A stretch of DNA of 10,681 nucleotides from contig JAYRIB010000023.1 of NCBI GenBank assembly GCA_041907025.1, positions 1 to 10,681 of the forward strand, given 5' to 3'. Position 1 is the stretch's first letter. Every line of letters begins with the position of its first letter. This DNA comes from CAYPSN01 sp041907025. GTDB lineage: Bacteria; Patescibacteriota; Saccharimonadia; CAILAD01; JADZBC01. A model generated the notes under the pieces. The model did not search any database. It was not told the DNA's origin and was given only the letters and a program-made list of their open reading frames with translations. The position numbers were made by a program, and so were the translations under genes. Of this stretch, positions 1 to 4,927 are shown piece by piece.

Positions 1-1
1 C

Positions 2-247
2 GCCGCCGCCGAGAAGGTCTATGCAGCGCTTGGAGCTGACCAATGCTTGTTCGATGACCGTAGTGATACAAGTCCAGGTGCCAAGTTTGCCGATGCTGAC
101 TTGATTGGCTGCCCAGTACAGATTGTCATTTCGCGCAAAACGCTCGAGCATGATAGCGTAGAGGTGGTGAGCCGTAGTGGCGCTTTTGAGACCTTCATAC
201 TGCCGTTAAGTGAGCTAGATCGGCTCGAGGCACGATTGGCGGCCTAA
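2..247 (+). CDS. proS: Prolyl-tRNA synthetase, C-terminal fragment (5' end outside window)
   Basis: This is the last 81 codons of a gene that enters from the left. It charges tRNA-Pro with proline in the cytoplasm. The visible part matches the C-terminal anticodon-binding domain (HGTP_anticodon fold) of bacterial prolyl-tRNA synthetase: a helix ending in VYAALGA, the strand LFDDRSD, then SPGAKFADADLIGCPVQIV, which corresponds to the family pattern 'DDR..RPGVKFADADLIGIP.RIVV', and a final segment carrying VEVVSR. The catalytic domain lies outside the window, so class II motifs 1-3 cannot be checked. The stop codon is followed after a single base by the GTG of the alkyltransferase gene, so the two are probably co-transcribed. 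Related HGTP domains of threonyl-, glycyl- and histidyl-tRNA synthetases lack this particular KFADADLIG stretch, so I favour ProRS. Confidence 0.9.
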   Translation, partial: AAAEKVYAALGADQCLFDDRSDTSPGAKFADADLIGCPVQIVISRKTLEHDSVEVVSRSGAFETFILPLSELDRLEARLAA

Positions 248-248
248 A

Positions 249-509
249 GTGGCAACTGACTTCCGGGCTAGAGTCTACGAGGTGGTAAGGGCTATTCCAA
301 AAGGCATGGTGATGACCTACGGCGACGTGGCTCGAGCCGCCGGTAGCCCAGGTGCCGCGCGCGCTGTCGGCACGATTCTGAGCCAGAACTATGATTCGGC
401 CATTCCTTGCCATCGTGTTATTAGAAGTGATGGTCAGCCCGGTCAGTATAATCGCGGTGCAGAGCGCAAGCGCGAGATCTTAACCAGAGAAGGTGCAATT
501 CGTGACTAA
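249..509 (+). CDS. Minimal O6-alkylguanine-DNA alkyltransferase (MGMT/Ogt C-terminal domain only)
   Basis: The 86-residue protein matches only the DNA-binding and active-site domain of O6-alkylguanine-DNA methyltransferases, which remove alkyl groups from guanine by one-way transfer to a cysteine. Visible elements are IPKGMVMTYGDVA (residues 17-28), the recognition helix with the arginine finger ARAVG (37-41), and the active-site motif PCHRVI (53-58, nucleophile Cys54). Cys54 separates it from alkyltransferase-like (ATL) proteins, which usually have Trp at this place. Two things depart from full-length enzymes: the N-terminal domain is missing, and the usual G-x-Y-S-G-G stretch reads GQYNRG (65-70), changing the small residues that line the alkylguanine pocket. 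Start is GTG one base after the proS stop, with no clear Shine-Dalgarno site, so it probably depends on translational coupling. Its end overlaps the exonuclease gene by 8 bases. It could be a true suicide repair protein or a damage-recognition protein. Confidence 0.85.
   Translation: MATDFRARVYEVVRAIPKGMVMTYGDVARAAGSPGAARAVGTILSQNYDSAIPCHRVIRSDGQPGQYNRGAERKREILTREGAIRD
488..493 (+). promoter_or_regulatory. Shine-Dalgarno site for the exonuclease III gene
   Basis: AGAAGG lies 8 bases before the GTG at 502 and inside the end of the alkyltransferase gene. It supports 502 as the start rather than the in-frame GTG at 493, which overlaps the motif itself. The protein from 502 begins MTKLKIFSWN, in line with the usual short N-terminus of the family. 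Confidence 0.6.
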
Positions 510-1305
510 ACTCAAAATATTTTCATGGAACGTAAATGGTATTCGCGCAGTCTTGCGCAAGGAAGTCTTTGCTCCGTTTGTAAACGAGTACCAGCCAGAC
601 ATTTTGTGCTTACAAGAAACGAAGGCCCAGCCAGGTCAAGCTGAAGTTGATTTACCAGATTACAAAGAATTCTGGAACTCGGCTGACAAGAAGGGCTATT
701 CAGGTACAGCGATCTTTTCTAAATCTGAGCCCCTCAGTGTGGTCAACGGTTTGCCCGATAGCATTATCGCTAAGTACGACATGGCCGATGGCTATGGTGA
801 TCCAAACGCCGAGGGCCGCGTGATGACGGCTGAATACGCTGGATTTTATTTAGTAACGGTCTATACGCCGAATGCTAAGGATGATCTGTCGCGCATCCCG
901 CTGCGCCACAAGCACTGGGATCCGGCCTTCCTGGACTATTGCAAGCAACTCGAAAAGACTAAGCCGGTGGTGTTTTGTGGGGACTTGAACGTAGCCCACA
1001 CTGAGGATGACCTGGCTCGACCCAAGCCTAACGTGGGCAAAAAAGGCTTTACGGCCGAGGAGCGTGAAGGCTTTGAGAACTTTATTAAGGCTGGGTTTGT
1101 GGACAGCCTGCGCATCTTCCATCAGGGCAACGGTTACTATACGTGGTGGACGCATTGGGGGAATGCTCGAGCCAATAATGTCGGTTGGCGCATTGACTAC
1201 TTCTTGGTCTCAGCGAGCCTCAAGGACAAGGTGGCAGCTGCTAAGATCCACCCCGAGGTGCTTGGTTCGGATCATTGCCCAGTAAGTATTGAACTCGATA
1301 TATAG
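502..1305 (+). CDS. xth: Exodeoxyribonuclease III / AP endonuclease (ExoIII family)
   Basis: The 267-residue protein is a complete member of the ExoIII/APE1 branch of the endonuclease/exonuclease/phosphatase superfamily. These Mg2+-dependent enzymes cut DNA 5' of abasic sites and can trim 3' ends during base-excision repair. Motifs appear in order: SWNVNGIRA (8-16, Asn12 region), LQETK (37-41, metal-binding Glu39), GRV (105-107), YTPNA (121-125), GDLNVAHTEDD (160-170, Asp161 and Asn163), GWRIDYFLVS (228-237, Asp232) and the terminal GSDHCPV (255-261, Asp257-His258). All expected catalytic residues are present and the length is normal. The start chosen is GTG at 502. The gene overlaps the alkyltransferase gene, placing two DNA repair functions in one transcript behind proS. 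A long hairpin follows 20 bases after its stop. Confidence 0.95.
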   Translation: MTKLKIFSWNVNGIRAVLRKEVFAPFVNEYQPDILCLQETKAQPGQAEVDLPDYKEFWNSADKKGYSGTAIFSKSEPLSVVNGLPDSIIAKYDMADGYGDPNAEGRVMTAEYAGFYLVTVYTPNAKDDLSRIPLRHKHWDPAFLDYCKQLEKTKPVVFCGDLNVAHTEDDLARPKPNVGKKGFTAEEREGFENFIKAGFVDSLRIFHQGNGYYTWWTHWGNARANNVGWRIDYFLVSASLKDKVAAAKIHPEVLGSDHCPVSIELDI

Positions 1306-1325
1306 AATAGCATAAACAAATGAGG

Positions 1326-1369
1326 GAGACCCCTGCAAGAGATCTTGGTTGATCTCGAGCAGGGGTCTC
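1326..1369. terminator. Long hairpin between convergent genes, probable bidirectional terminator
   Basis: Perfect 11-bp arms GAGACCCCTGC (1326-1336) and GCAGGGGTCTC (1359-1369) enclose a second 6-bp stem GAGATC/GATCTC (1339-1344 with 1351-1356) and a TTGGTT loop, separated by a 2x2 internal loop. It sits in the gap between the ends of the xth and cmk-like genes, where a shared terminator is expected. Neither side has a strong T run: the plus side reads GGTTTATTA, and the minus strand reads CCTCATTTGTTTA. It may therefore act mainly as a 3' stabiliser or collision block rather than as a classic intrinsic terminator. Confidence 0.75.
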
Positions 1370-1382
1370 GGTTTATTAGGTA

Positions 1383-2048
1383 CTACCGAAGTGCGTAGTG
1401 CCGTGCTTGAACCATCTCCCAGAGGGCAACGATGTGGTCAGACACCTGGTCCACCGTCCAGGTGCTGGTGTCGATCTGGATGGCATCTGGATGCTTGATC
1501 ATCGGGGACGTCTCACGGGTGGCGTCCTTGTCGTTGCGAGCGATGAGGTCTTCGACGCTGCAGCCCCTGCGTGAGGCTGCGATGACAGGGTCGCATGTCA
1601 GCCAGATCTTGAGTTCGGAGTCGGGGATCTCCCAAGCCCCTGCCCGTCCTTCGATGATGCTGAGGTGGCGGTCGGCGGTGAAGCGCCTAGTAAGGTCTCC
1701 TACCACCCGACGCACTTCTGGGATTTCCGCAACGTATGGCACGAAGCGGCCGATCTCAGGTGCGTGGAGAATGCCAAAGCAATTCACTCCGTTGATACTA
1801 CTCACGCTGCCATCGGCGAACACGAGCTTGTAGTCACGAACAGTGCGACCCGCCAGCGCAGGCTCTGCCTTCAAGTTTGCTCCTCCCCAACCTTCGTTCA
1901 TGAGCTGGAGGGCAAATGCGCGGTAGATCTCACCAGAGTTGAGATAGTCGCAACCCAGCTTCTTGCCGGTCGCTCTACCATTCGAGCTCGTACCTGTACC
2001 TCCTCCTCCGTCGATGACGATGACTCGCTGCTTTACTTGAGAAGCCAT
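1383..2048 (-). CDS. (d)CMP kinase-like nucleoside monophosphate kinase with atypical P-loop
   Basis: The 221-residue protein aligns along its whole length with cytidylate kinases, which transfer phosphate from ATP to CMP or dCMP. Matches include VIVIDGGGGTG (9-19), LNSGEIYRAFAL (36-47), LHAPEIGRFVPYVAEIPEVR (94-113), the EGR motif with archaeal-type continuation (EGRAGAWE, 133-140), LKIWLTCDP (146-154), ARNDKDATRETSP (170-182, the lid region) and IQIDTS (190-195). The Walker A loop reads GGGGTGTSS (14-22): the lysine that binds ATP phosphates is Thr20 (codon ACG, one base from the lysine codon AAG). The ATG at 2048 is chosen because GGGAGA lies 4 bases upstream; a longer form from 2120 has no such site and a poor N-terminus. 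About 16 of 17 Ile codons are ATC, unlike neighbouring genes. It stands alone and points against both neighbours. It may be a transferred gene, a kinase with altered mechanism, or a non-catalytic homologue. Confidence 0.8.
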   Translation of the reverse strand: MASQVKQRVIVIDGGGGTGTSSNGRATGKKLGCDYLNSGEIYRAFALQLMNEGWGGANLKAEPALAGRTVRDYKLVFADGSVSSINGVNCFGILHAPEIGRFVPYVAEIPEVRRVVGDLTRRFTADRHLSIIEGRAGAWEIPDSELKIWLTCDPVIAASRRGCSVEDLIARNDKDATRETSPMIKHPDAIQIDTSTWTVDQVSDHIVALWEMVQARHYALR

Positions 2049-2091
2049 GGCTTCTCCCTTCTTGAACGAGAAATGTAATGCAACCAGATAT

Positions 2092-2120
2092 ATCCTACAA
2101 TCATAGTTTAATCTAGGCAA
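2092..2120 (-). promoter_or_regulatory. Possible promoter of the cmk-like gene
   Basis: On the minus strand TTGCCT (2120-2115) is separated by 17 bases from TAGGAT (2097-2092); each matches 4 of 6 consensus bases. The start would fall near 2085, leaving a leader of roughly 37 bases with a Shine-Dalgarno site before the ATG at 2048. Another -10-like hexamer, TATGAT, lies inside the spacer, so the assignment is tentative. Confidence 0.35.
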
Positions 2121-2146
2121 GCAGGAGCATTAATACCAATACGTGC

Positions 2147-2175
2147 TTGATCTGTTGAGCTGTTTCTGCTACAAT
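2147..2175 (+). promoter_or_regulatory. Extended -10 promoter of rpmG
   Basis: TTGATC (2147-2152), a 17-base spacer and TACAAT (2170-2175) form a good sigma70-type promoter. TG at 2167-2168 just before the -10 gives an extended -10 element. Transcription should begin near 2182 and give a 26-base leader containing AGGA (2197-2200), 7 bases before the rpmG ATG. It diverges from the cmk-like promoter within the 159-base gap 2049-2207, and I see no other gene in that gap. Confidence 0.7.
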
Positions 2176-2207
2176 TACTACCGATTGTTTTAAGTTAGGA
2201 AATACCC

Positions 2208-2381
2208 ATGGCCAAAAAGACCGCACGCGAACTCATCGTACTGAAGAACCCAAAAACGGGTACGCTTTATTTTACGCGCAAGAACAAGACCAACAGCCCA
2301 GATAAGATCTCACTCAAGAAGTTTGATCGCGCCACCCGTAAGGTAGAGACCTTCACGGAAGCCAAAATGAAGCTCGGATAA
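2208..2381 (+). CDS. rpmG: 50S ribosomal protein L33 (zinc-free form)
   Basis: The 57-residue basic protein is a small large-subunit ribosomal protein near the E site. It shows the L33 pattern: MAKKTARELIVLKN, then TGTLYFTRKNKTNSPDKISLKKFD (17-40), corresponding to 'Y.T.KNKRNTPEKLELKKYDP', followed by RKVETFTEAKMK. It has no cysteine, so it belongs to the zinc-independent (C-minus) type rather than the CxxC type. The ATG has AGGA 7 bases upstream. The gene is its own transcription unit, with a promoter directly before it and a strong intrinsic terminator whose stem begins in the last codons. A second L33 paralogue of the zinc type could exist elsewhere, but nothing here speaks to that. Confidence 0.93.
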   Translation: MAKKTARELIVLKNPKTGTLYFTRKNKTNSPDKISLKKFDRATRKVETFTEAKMKLG

Positions 2382-2397
2382 ACCCCGAGCTTTTTTT
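2370..2397 (+). terminator. Intrinsic terminator of rpmG
   Basis: The arms AAGCTCGG (2370-2377) and CCGAGCTT (2385-2392) pair perfectly around a 7-base loop and run into seven Ts (2391-2397). The stem begins in the last coding codons and the loop includes the stop codon. The following redox operon therefore needs its own promoter. Confidence 0.9.
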
Positions 2398-2410
2398 GTT
2401 ACTCTCAATC

Positions 2411-2419
2411 TGATATCAT
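2411..2419 (+). promoter_or_regulatory. Extended -10 element and dyad immediately before the DsbA-like gene
   Basis: TGATATCAT gives a TG motif followed by a -10-like hexamer TATCAT (2414-2419). The preceding -35 position (2391-2396) falls in the terminator T run and is weak. Start of transcription would be about 2426, at or one base before the ATG at 2427, which suggests a leaderless message. The same bases form a short inverted repeat, CTGAT-ATC-ATCAG (2410-2422), that could be a regulator site. Confidence 0.4.
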
Positions 2420-2426
2420 CAGGAGT

Positions 2427-3098
2427 ATGAAGAAAAACCTTACCCCTATCCTCGTTGCTCTTGGCATTCTCGCCGCCATCGTATTTGTAGTGTTCGCCGT
2501 TATGAACCCTGGTAATGACAGTAGCCCCGAGGCCAGGACAGAGAAGACCAAGCAACCCAATGCTGCTCAGCTGGCTCAGCTGAAGCAAGGCCAACAGAAG
2601 GGCGACCCTAAATCAAAGGTTATCGTGACCGAGTTTGGTGACTTCCAGTGCCCTGCTTGTAGTAGCGTCGAAAAAGAACTTCAGACGGGGGTATTCCCGC
2701 AGTATGGTAGCAAGATTAACTTCGTGTTCAAACACTTCCCCCTAGTTGATATCCACAAGAATGCCCTTAGCTCTGCCTACGCTTCCGAGGCTGCAGGACT
2801 GCAGGGTAAGTTCTGGGAGATGCATGATAAGCTCTATGCTCAACAGGCCGAATGGAGCGAAATAGACGATCCTCAGCCGAAGTACGAAGCTTACGCGCGC
2901 GGCCTTGGGCTAGACATTACGAAGTTTAAGAATGACATGAAATCTAACGACGTAAAGGCGCGTGTAGAAAAGGATAAAAAACTAGCGGGCGAGCTAGGCC
3001 TTCCTGGCACGCCAACATTCTTTGTTAATGGCAAAATCGTTGAGGCCAACAGTACTCAAGACATAACGAATGCAATCCAGAGTGCCCTTGCGCAGTAA
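2427..3098 (+). CDS. Membrane-anchored DsbA-like thiol oxidoreductase
   Basis: The 223-residue protein starts MKKNLT, followed by a hydrophobic segment at about residues 8-26 that acts as an uncleaved anchor or signal, then a hydrophilic linker (27-60) rich in Gln, Lys and Ser. The thioredoxin-fold domain starts at about 64 with VIVTEFGDFQ and the active site CPAC (75-78). A helical insertion follows (116-180), then the cis-proline loop GTPTFFVNG (194-202, Pro196). This is the DsbA/BdbD-type family (Thioredoxin_4), which puts disulfides into secreted or surface proteins. The gene overlaps the VKOR gene, its expected re-oxidising partner. The ATG at 2427 is the only sensible start; AGGAG lies just one base upstream, too close for normal use. 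The CPAC dipeptide differs from the CPHC of E. coli DsbA but is seen in this broader family. Confidence 0.9.
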   Translation: MKKNLTPILVALGILAAIVFVVFAVMNPGNDSSPEARTEKTKQPNAAQLAQLKQGQQKGDPKSKVIVTEFGDFQCPACSSVEKELQTGVFPQYGSKINFVFKHFPLVDIHKNALSSAYASEAAGLQGKFWEMHDKLYAQQAEWSEIDDPQPKYEAYARGLGLDITKFKNDMKSNDVKARVEKDKKLAGELGLPGTPTFFVNGKIVEANSTQDITNAIQSALAQ

Positions 3099-3528
3099 GA
3101 TTTACGGCTACATACTGGCAGGCCTGGCGACGGCAGGCCTGGTTGATGCCACATTGCTTACGCAGGAACACTACAGCGACATAATCTTGCCCTGTAGTGT
3201 CACGCAGGGATGTGAGACCGTACTGAACAGTAAATATTCAGTAGTGCTTGGTATTCCCTTGGCTGTACTTGGGTTGGTGTTTTACTTCTCGGTGCTCTTA
3301 GCCGCGCTCTACTTTGTACAATCTGGTAGAGACTGGCTCAAGAAGCTGTTACTCGCAATGGGTGCGGTGGGTTTTGTAAGCTCAGTTGGACTCGTCTACA
3401 TCCAAGGCGTGGTTATTAAGGCCTGGTGTCAATACTGCCTCATTTCGGCCCTCAGCTCCACATTAATTTTCGTGTTTGCTGCTTTGTTATATACTACCAA
3501 AAAGGAGAAACCTCATGAAGAAGCTTGA
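3070..3528 (+). CDS. Vitamin K epoxide reductase (VKOR) family membrane protein
   Basis: The 152-residue protein has four hydrophobic segments (about 11-31, 57-82, 91-112 and 121-141), matching the four-helix VKOR core. The four conserved cysteines are present: the loop pair Cys42 and Cys48 after the first helix, and the active pair Cys120-x-x-Cys123 (WCQYC) next to the quinone site. Bacterial VKORs re-oxidise DsbA-like proteins and pass electrons to a quinone, replacing DsbB. Position directly after the DsbA-like gene, with an overlap of 29 bases, fits that pairing. The start is uncertain: ATG at 3070 is used, but GTG at 3082 would give MPLRSKIYGY and no site has a good Shine-Dalgarno motif, so translation is probably coupled. 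It lacks the C-terminal thioredoxin domain fused to some bacterial VKORs. Confidence 0.9.
   Translation: MQSRVPLRSKIYGYILAGLATAGLVDATLLTQEHYSDIILPCSVTQGCETVLNSKYSVVLGIPLAVLGLVFYFSVLLAALYFVQSGRDWLKKLLLAMGAVGFVSSVGLVYIQGVVIKAWCQYCLISALSSTLIFVFAALLYTTKKEKPHEEA
3502..3507 (+). promoter_or_regulatory. Shine-Dalgarno site fixing the start of the CPHC protein
   Basis: AAGGAG lies 7 bases before the ATG at 3515, inside the end of the VKOR gene. It rules out a longer in-frame start at 3476, which would add 13 residues encoded within the VKOR frame. Confidence 0.75.
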
Positions 3529-3844
3529 TCACATCATTGAATTCTATGGCGAAACCTGCCCTCACTGCGTGGCGCTTCGTCCAATTGTCGAGGGTATCGA
3601 AAAGGATCGCGAGGTCGAGATTCAAAAGCTTGAAGTTTGGAATAACGCGGAGAACAAGAAGTTAATGATGCAGTACGAAGACATTATAGGAGAAGCTTGT
3701 GGTGGCTTTGCGGCTGTGCCAGCTTTGGTTAATACTAAAACCAAGCAGGCTTTGTGCGGCGCCCATGACGCTAAGGAGATCGAAGCTTTGATAGATGGCA
3801 TGGACTGCAAAGATAACGTTTGCAAACCACACAGTAAGCTCTAG
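3515..3844 (+). CDS. Small CPHC thioredoxin-like protein
   Basis: The 109-residue protein begins MKKLDHIIEFYGETCPHC, with the CPHC site at 15-18, then a helix, a charged strand (33-42), and the cis-proline stretch CGGFAAVPALVN (62-73, Pro69). This is a compact thioredoxin/glutaredoxin-like fold. CPHC is the dipeptide of oxidising E. coli DsbA, but this protein has no signal or membrane segment and should be cytoplasmic if acting alone. Four further cysteines (62, 81, 98, 103) occur, the last two in a Cys-rich tail (MDCKDNVCKPHSKL) that might bind a metal or form another disulfide. It overlaps the VKOR gene by 14 bases and ends a three-gene thiol operon. It may be the thioredoxin used by the flavoprotein reductase at 9860. 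Its direction of electron flow cannot be told from sequence. Confidence 0.8.
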   Translation: MKKLDHIIEFYGETCPHCVALRPIVEGIEKDREVEIQKLEVWNNAENKKLMMQYEDIIGEACGGFAAVPALVNTKTKQALCGAHDAKEIEALIDGMDCKDNVCKPHSKL

Positions 3845-3848
3845 CTAC

Positions 3849-3877
3849 TTGAGCCAAGTCCTCCAAAAGCGTATGCT
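3849..3877 (+). promoter_or_regulatory. Probable promoter of the GAPDH-pentose phosphate operon
   Basis: TTGAGC (3849-3854), a 17-base spacer and TATGCT (3872-3877), each matching four of six consensus bases, lie in the 69-base gap after the CPHC gene. Transcription would start near 3884, giving a leader of about 30 bases with a strong Shine-Dalgarno site. I see no terminator before it, so read-through from the redox operon is also possible. Confidence 0.5.
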
Positions 3878-3886
3878 ATAAGCATA
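3872..3886. repeat. Perfect dyad over the GAPDH promoter -10 region
   Basis: TATGCT-ATA-AGCATA is a perfect inverted repeat with 6-base arms and a 3-base centre. It covers the proposed -10 hexamer and transcription start. It is too short and A/T-rich to be a terminator, and its placement is that of a repressor operator. No regulator gene is present in the window. Confidence 0.5.
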
Positions 3887-3900
3887 AGAACTGAGAGCTA

Positions 3901-3907
3901 AAGGAGG
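3901..3907 (+). promoter_or_regulatory. Strong Shine-Dalgarno site for GAPDH
   Basis: AAGGAGG is a full consensus site 6 bases before the GTG at 3914 and identifies that GTG as the start. It is the strongest ribosome-binding site in the window and suggests high expression. Confidence 0.85.
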
Positions 3908-3913
3908 GTACAC

Positions 3914-4927
3914 GTGGCAGTTATACGCGTCGCTATTAATGGTTTTGGTCGAATTGGCCGCAATGCCTTCAAGTTGGCAATGGCAAACTCTGCCCTTGAG
4001 GTGGTAGCAATTAACGACCTGACCGATACGGTCACTCTGGCTCACTTGCTTAAGCACGACAGTAACTATGGTGAGTACCACCAAGAGGTGGTACCAGGAG
4101 ACGGTTGCATAACTGTGGCTGGCAAGAAGGTCGAAGTGCTGGCCGTCAAAGAGCCTGGTAAGTTACCGTGGGCTAAGCTAGGCGTCGATGTCGTGATTGA
4201 ATCAACTGGACGATTTACCACCCACAGTGATCTTAAGCAGCACTTGGCTGCCGGGGCTAAAAAGGTCGTCCTGTCGGCACCAGAGAAGGACGATACGTAT
4301 GGCGACACGATTGTGATTGGTGCCAATGAAAAGAATTTGAAGCCAGAGCAGAAGATAGTCTCGAACGCTTCGTGTACGACTAACTGCATTGCCCCCGTCA
4401 TGGCGGTGCTTGAGCGCGAACTTGGGGTGCTAAAGTCACTCATGACAACCGTGCACTCATACACGGCTAGCCAGATGCTTCAGGACGGCCCGGCAAAAGA
4501 TTTGCGCGAAGCACGGGCGGCTGCGCAGAACATAGTGCCAACTACTACGGGGGCTGCCATTGCAGCTGCCCTGACGGTACCAACTCTCAAGGGGAAGTTT
4601 GACGGCTTGAGCATTCGTGTCCCAAGCCCAGTGGTGTCACTCAGCGACATTACCTTTGTAGCCAAGCGCAAGACGAGTATTGATGAAGTTAATAACATCT
4701 TGCAGCACGCCAGCGCTACCTCGCACCGCGGCATTATCCGCTATACCGAAGAGGAGTTAGTATCGACTGATTACAAAGGGGATCCCCATTCCGCGATTAT
4801 TGATGCGAAGTTAACAAACGTAGTCGGCGGCGATCTGATTAAAGTTGTGGCTTGGTACGATAACGAATGGGGTTATTCCAACCGCTTAGTCGAGATGGTT
4901 GAACTAGCGGGTAACTCGCTACGCTAA
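3914..4927 (+). CDS. gap: Glyceraldehyde-3-phosphate dehydrogenase, type I
   Basis: The 337-residue enzyme is a full-length phosphorylating GAPDH. It oxidises glyceraldehyde-3-P to 1,3-bisphosphoglycerate with reduction of NAD(P)+ in the cytoplasm. The Rossmann motif INGFGRIGR (8-16) leads the NAD domain, and AINDLTD (32-38) holds the Asp that usually favours NAD+ over NADP+. The catalytic signature SNASCTTNCIAP (150-161) gives Cys154, and HSYT (181-184) gives the partner His181. The substrate-binding region VPTTTGAA (about 209-216) and IRVPSP precede the C-terminal WYDNEWGYSNR. The usual HSYTNDQ reads HSYTASQ. The gene opens an operon with the strongest ribosome site in the window, and its TAA shares one base with the rpiB ATG (TAATG). 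Here it would consume the glyceraldehyde-3-P released by transketolase. Confidence 0.97.
   Translation: MAVIRVAINGFGRIGRNAFKLAMANSALEVVAINDLTDTVTLAHLLKHDSNYGEYHQEVVPGDGCITVAGKKVEVLAVKEPGKLPWAKLGVDVVIESTGRFTTHSDLKQHLAAGAKKVVLSAPEKDDTYGDTIVIGANEKNLKPEQKIVSNASCTTNCIAPVMAVLERELGVLKSLMTTVHSYTASQMLQDGPAKDLREARAAAQNIVPTTTGAAIAAALTVPTLKGKFDGLSIRVPSPVVSLSDITFVAKRKTSIDEVNNILQHASATSHRGIIRYTEEELVSTDYKGDPHSAIIDAKLTNVVGGDLIKVVAWYDNEWGYSNRLVEMVELAGNSLR

Noticed and set aside
493..504. Start of the exonuclease III gene at GTG 493
   Set aside because: The GTG overlaps the AGAAGG ribosome site, which is correctly spaced for GTG 502, and the family has a short N-terminus before the SWNVNG motif.
1432..2078. 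Two plus-strand open frames (133 and 137 aa) antisense to the cmk-like gene
   Set aside because: They lie wholly within the minus-strand kinase gene, have no recognisable motifs or ribosome sites, and are Arg/Ser-rich as expected for antisense shadows.
2310..2594. 94-aa minus-strand frame across the rpmG end and the DsbA-like start
   Set aside because: It crosses a strong intrinsic terminator and two well-supported plus-strand genes, and has no motif.
4066..4464. 132-aa minus-strand frame inside gap
   Set aside because: It is fully antisense to a strongly conserved GAPDH and its Ser/Thr-rich composition is a shadow effect.
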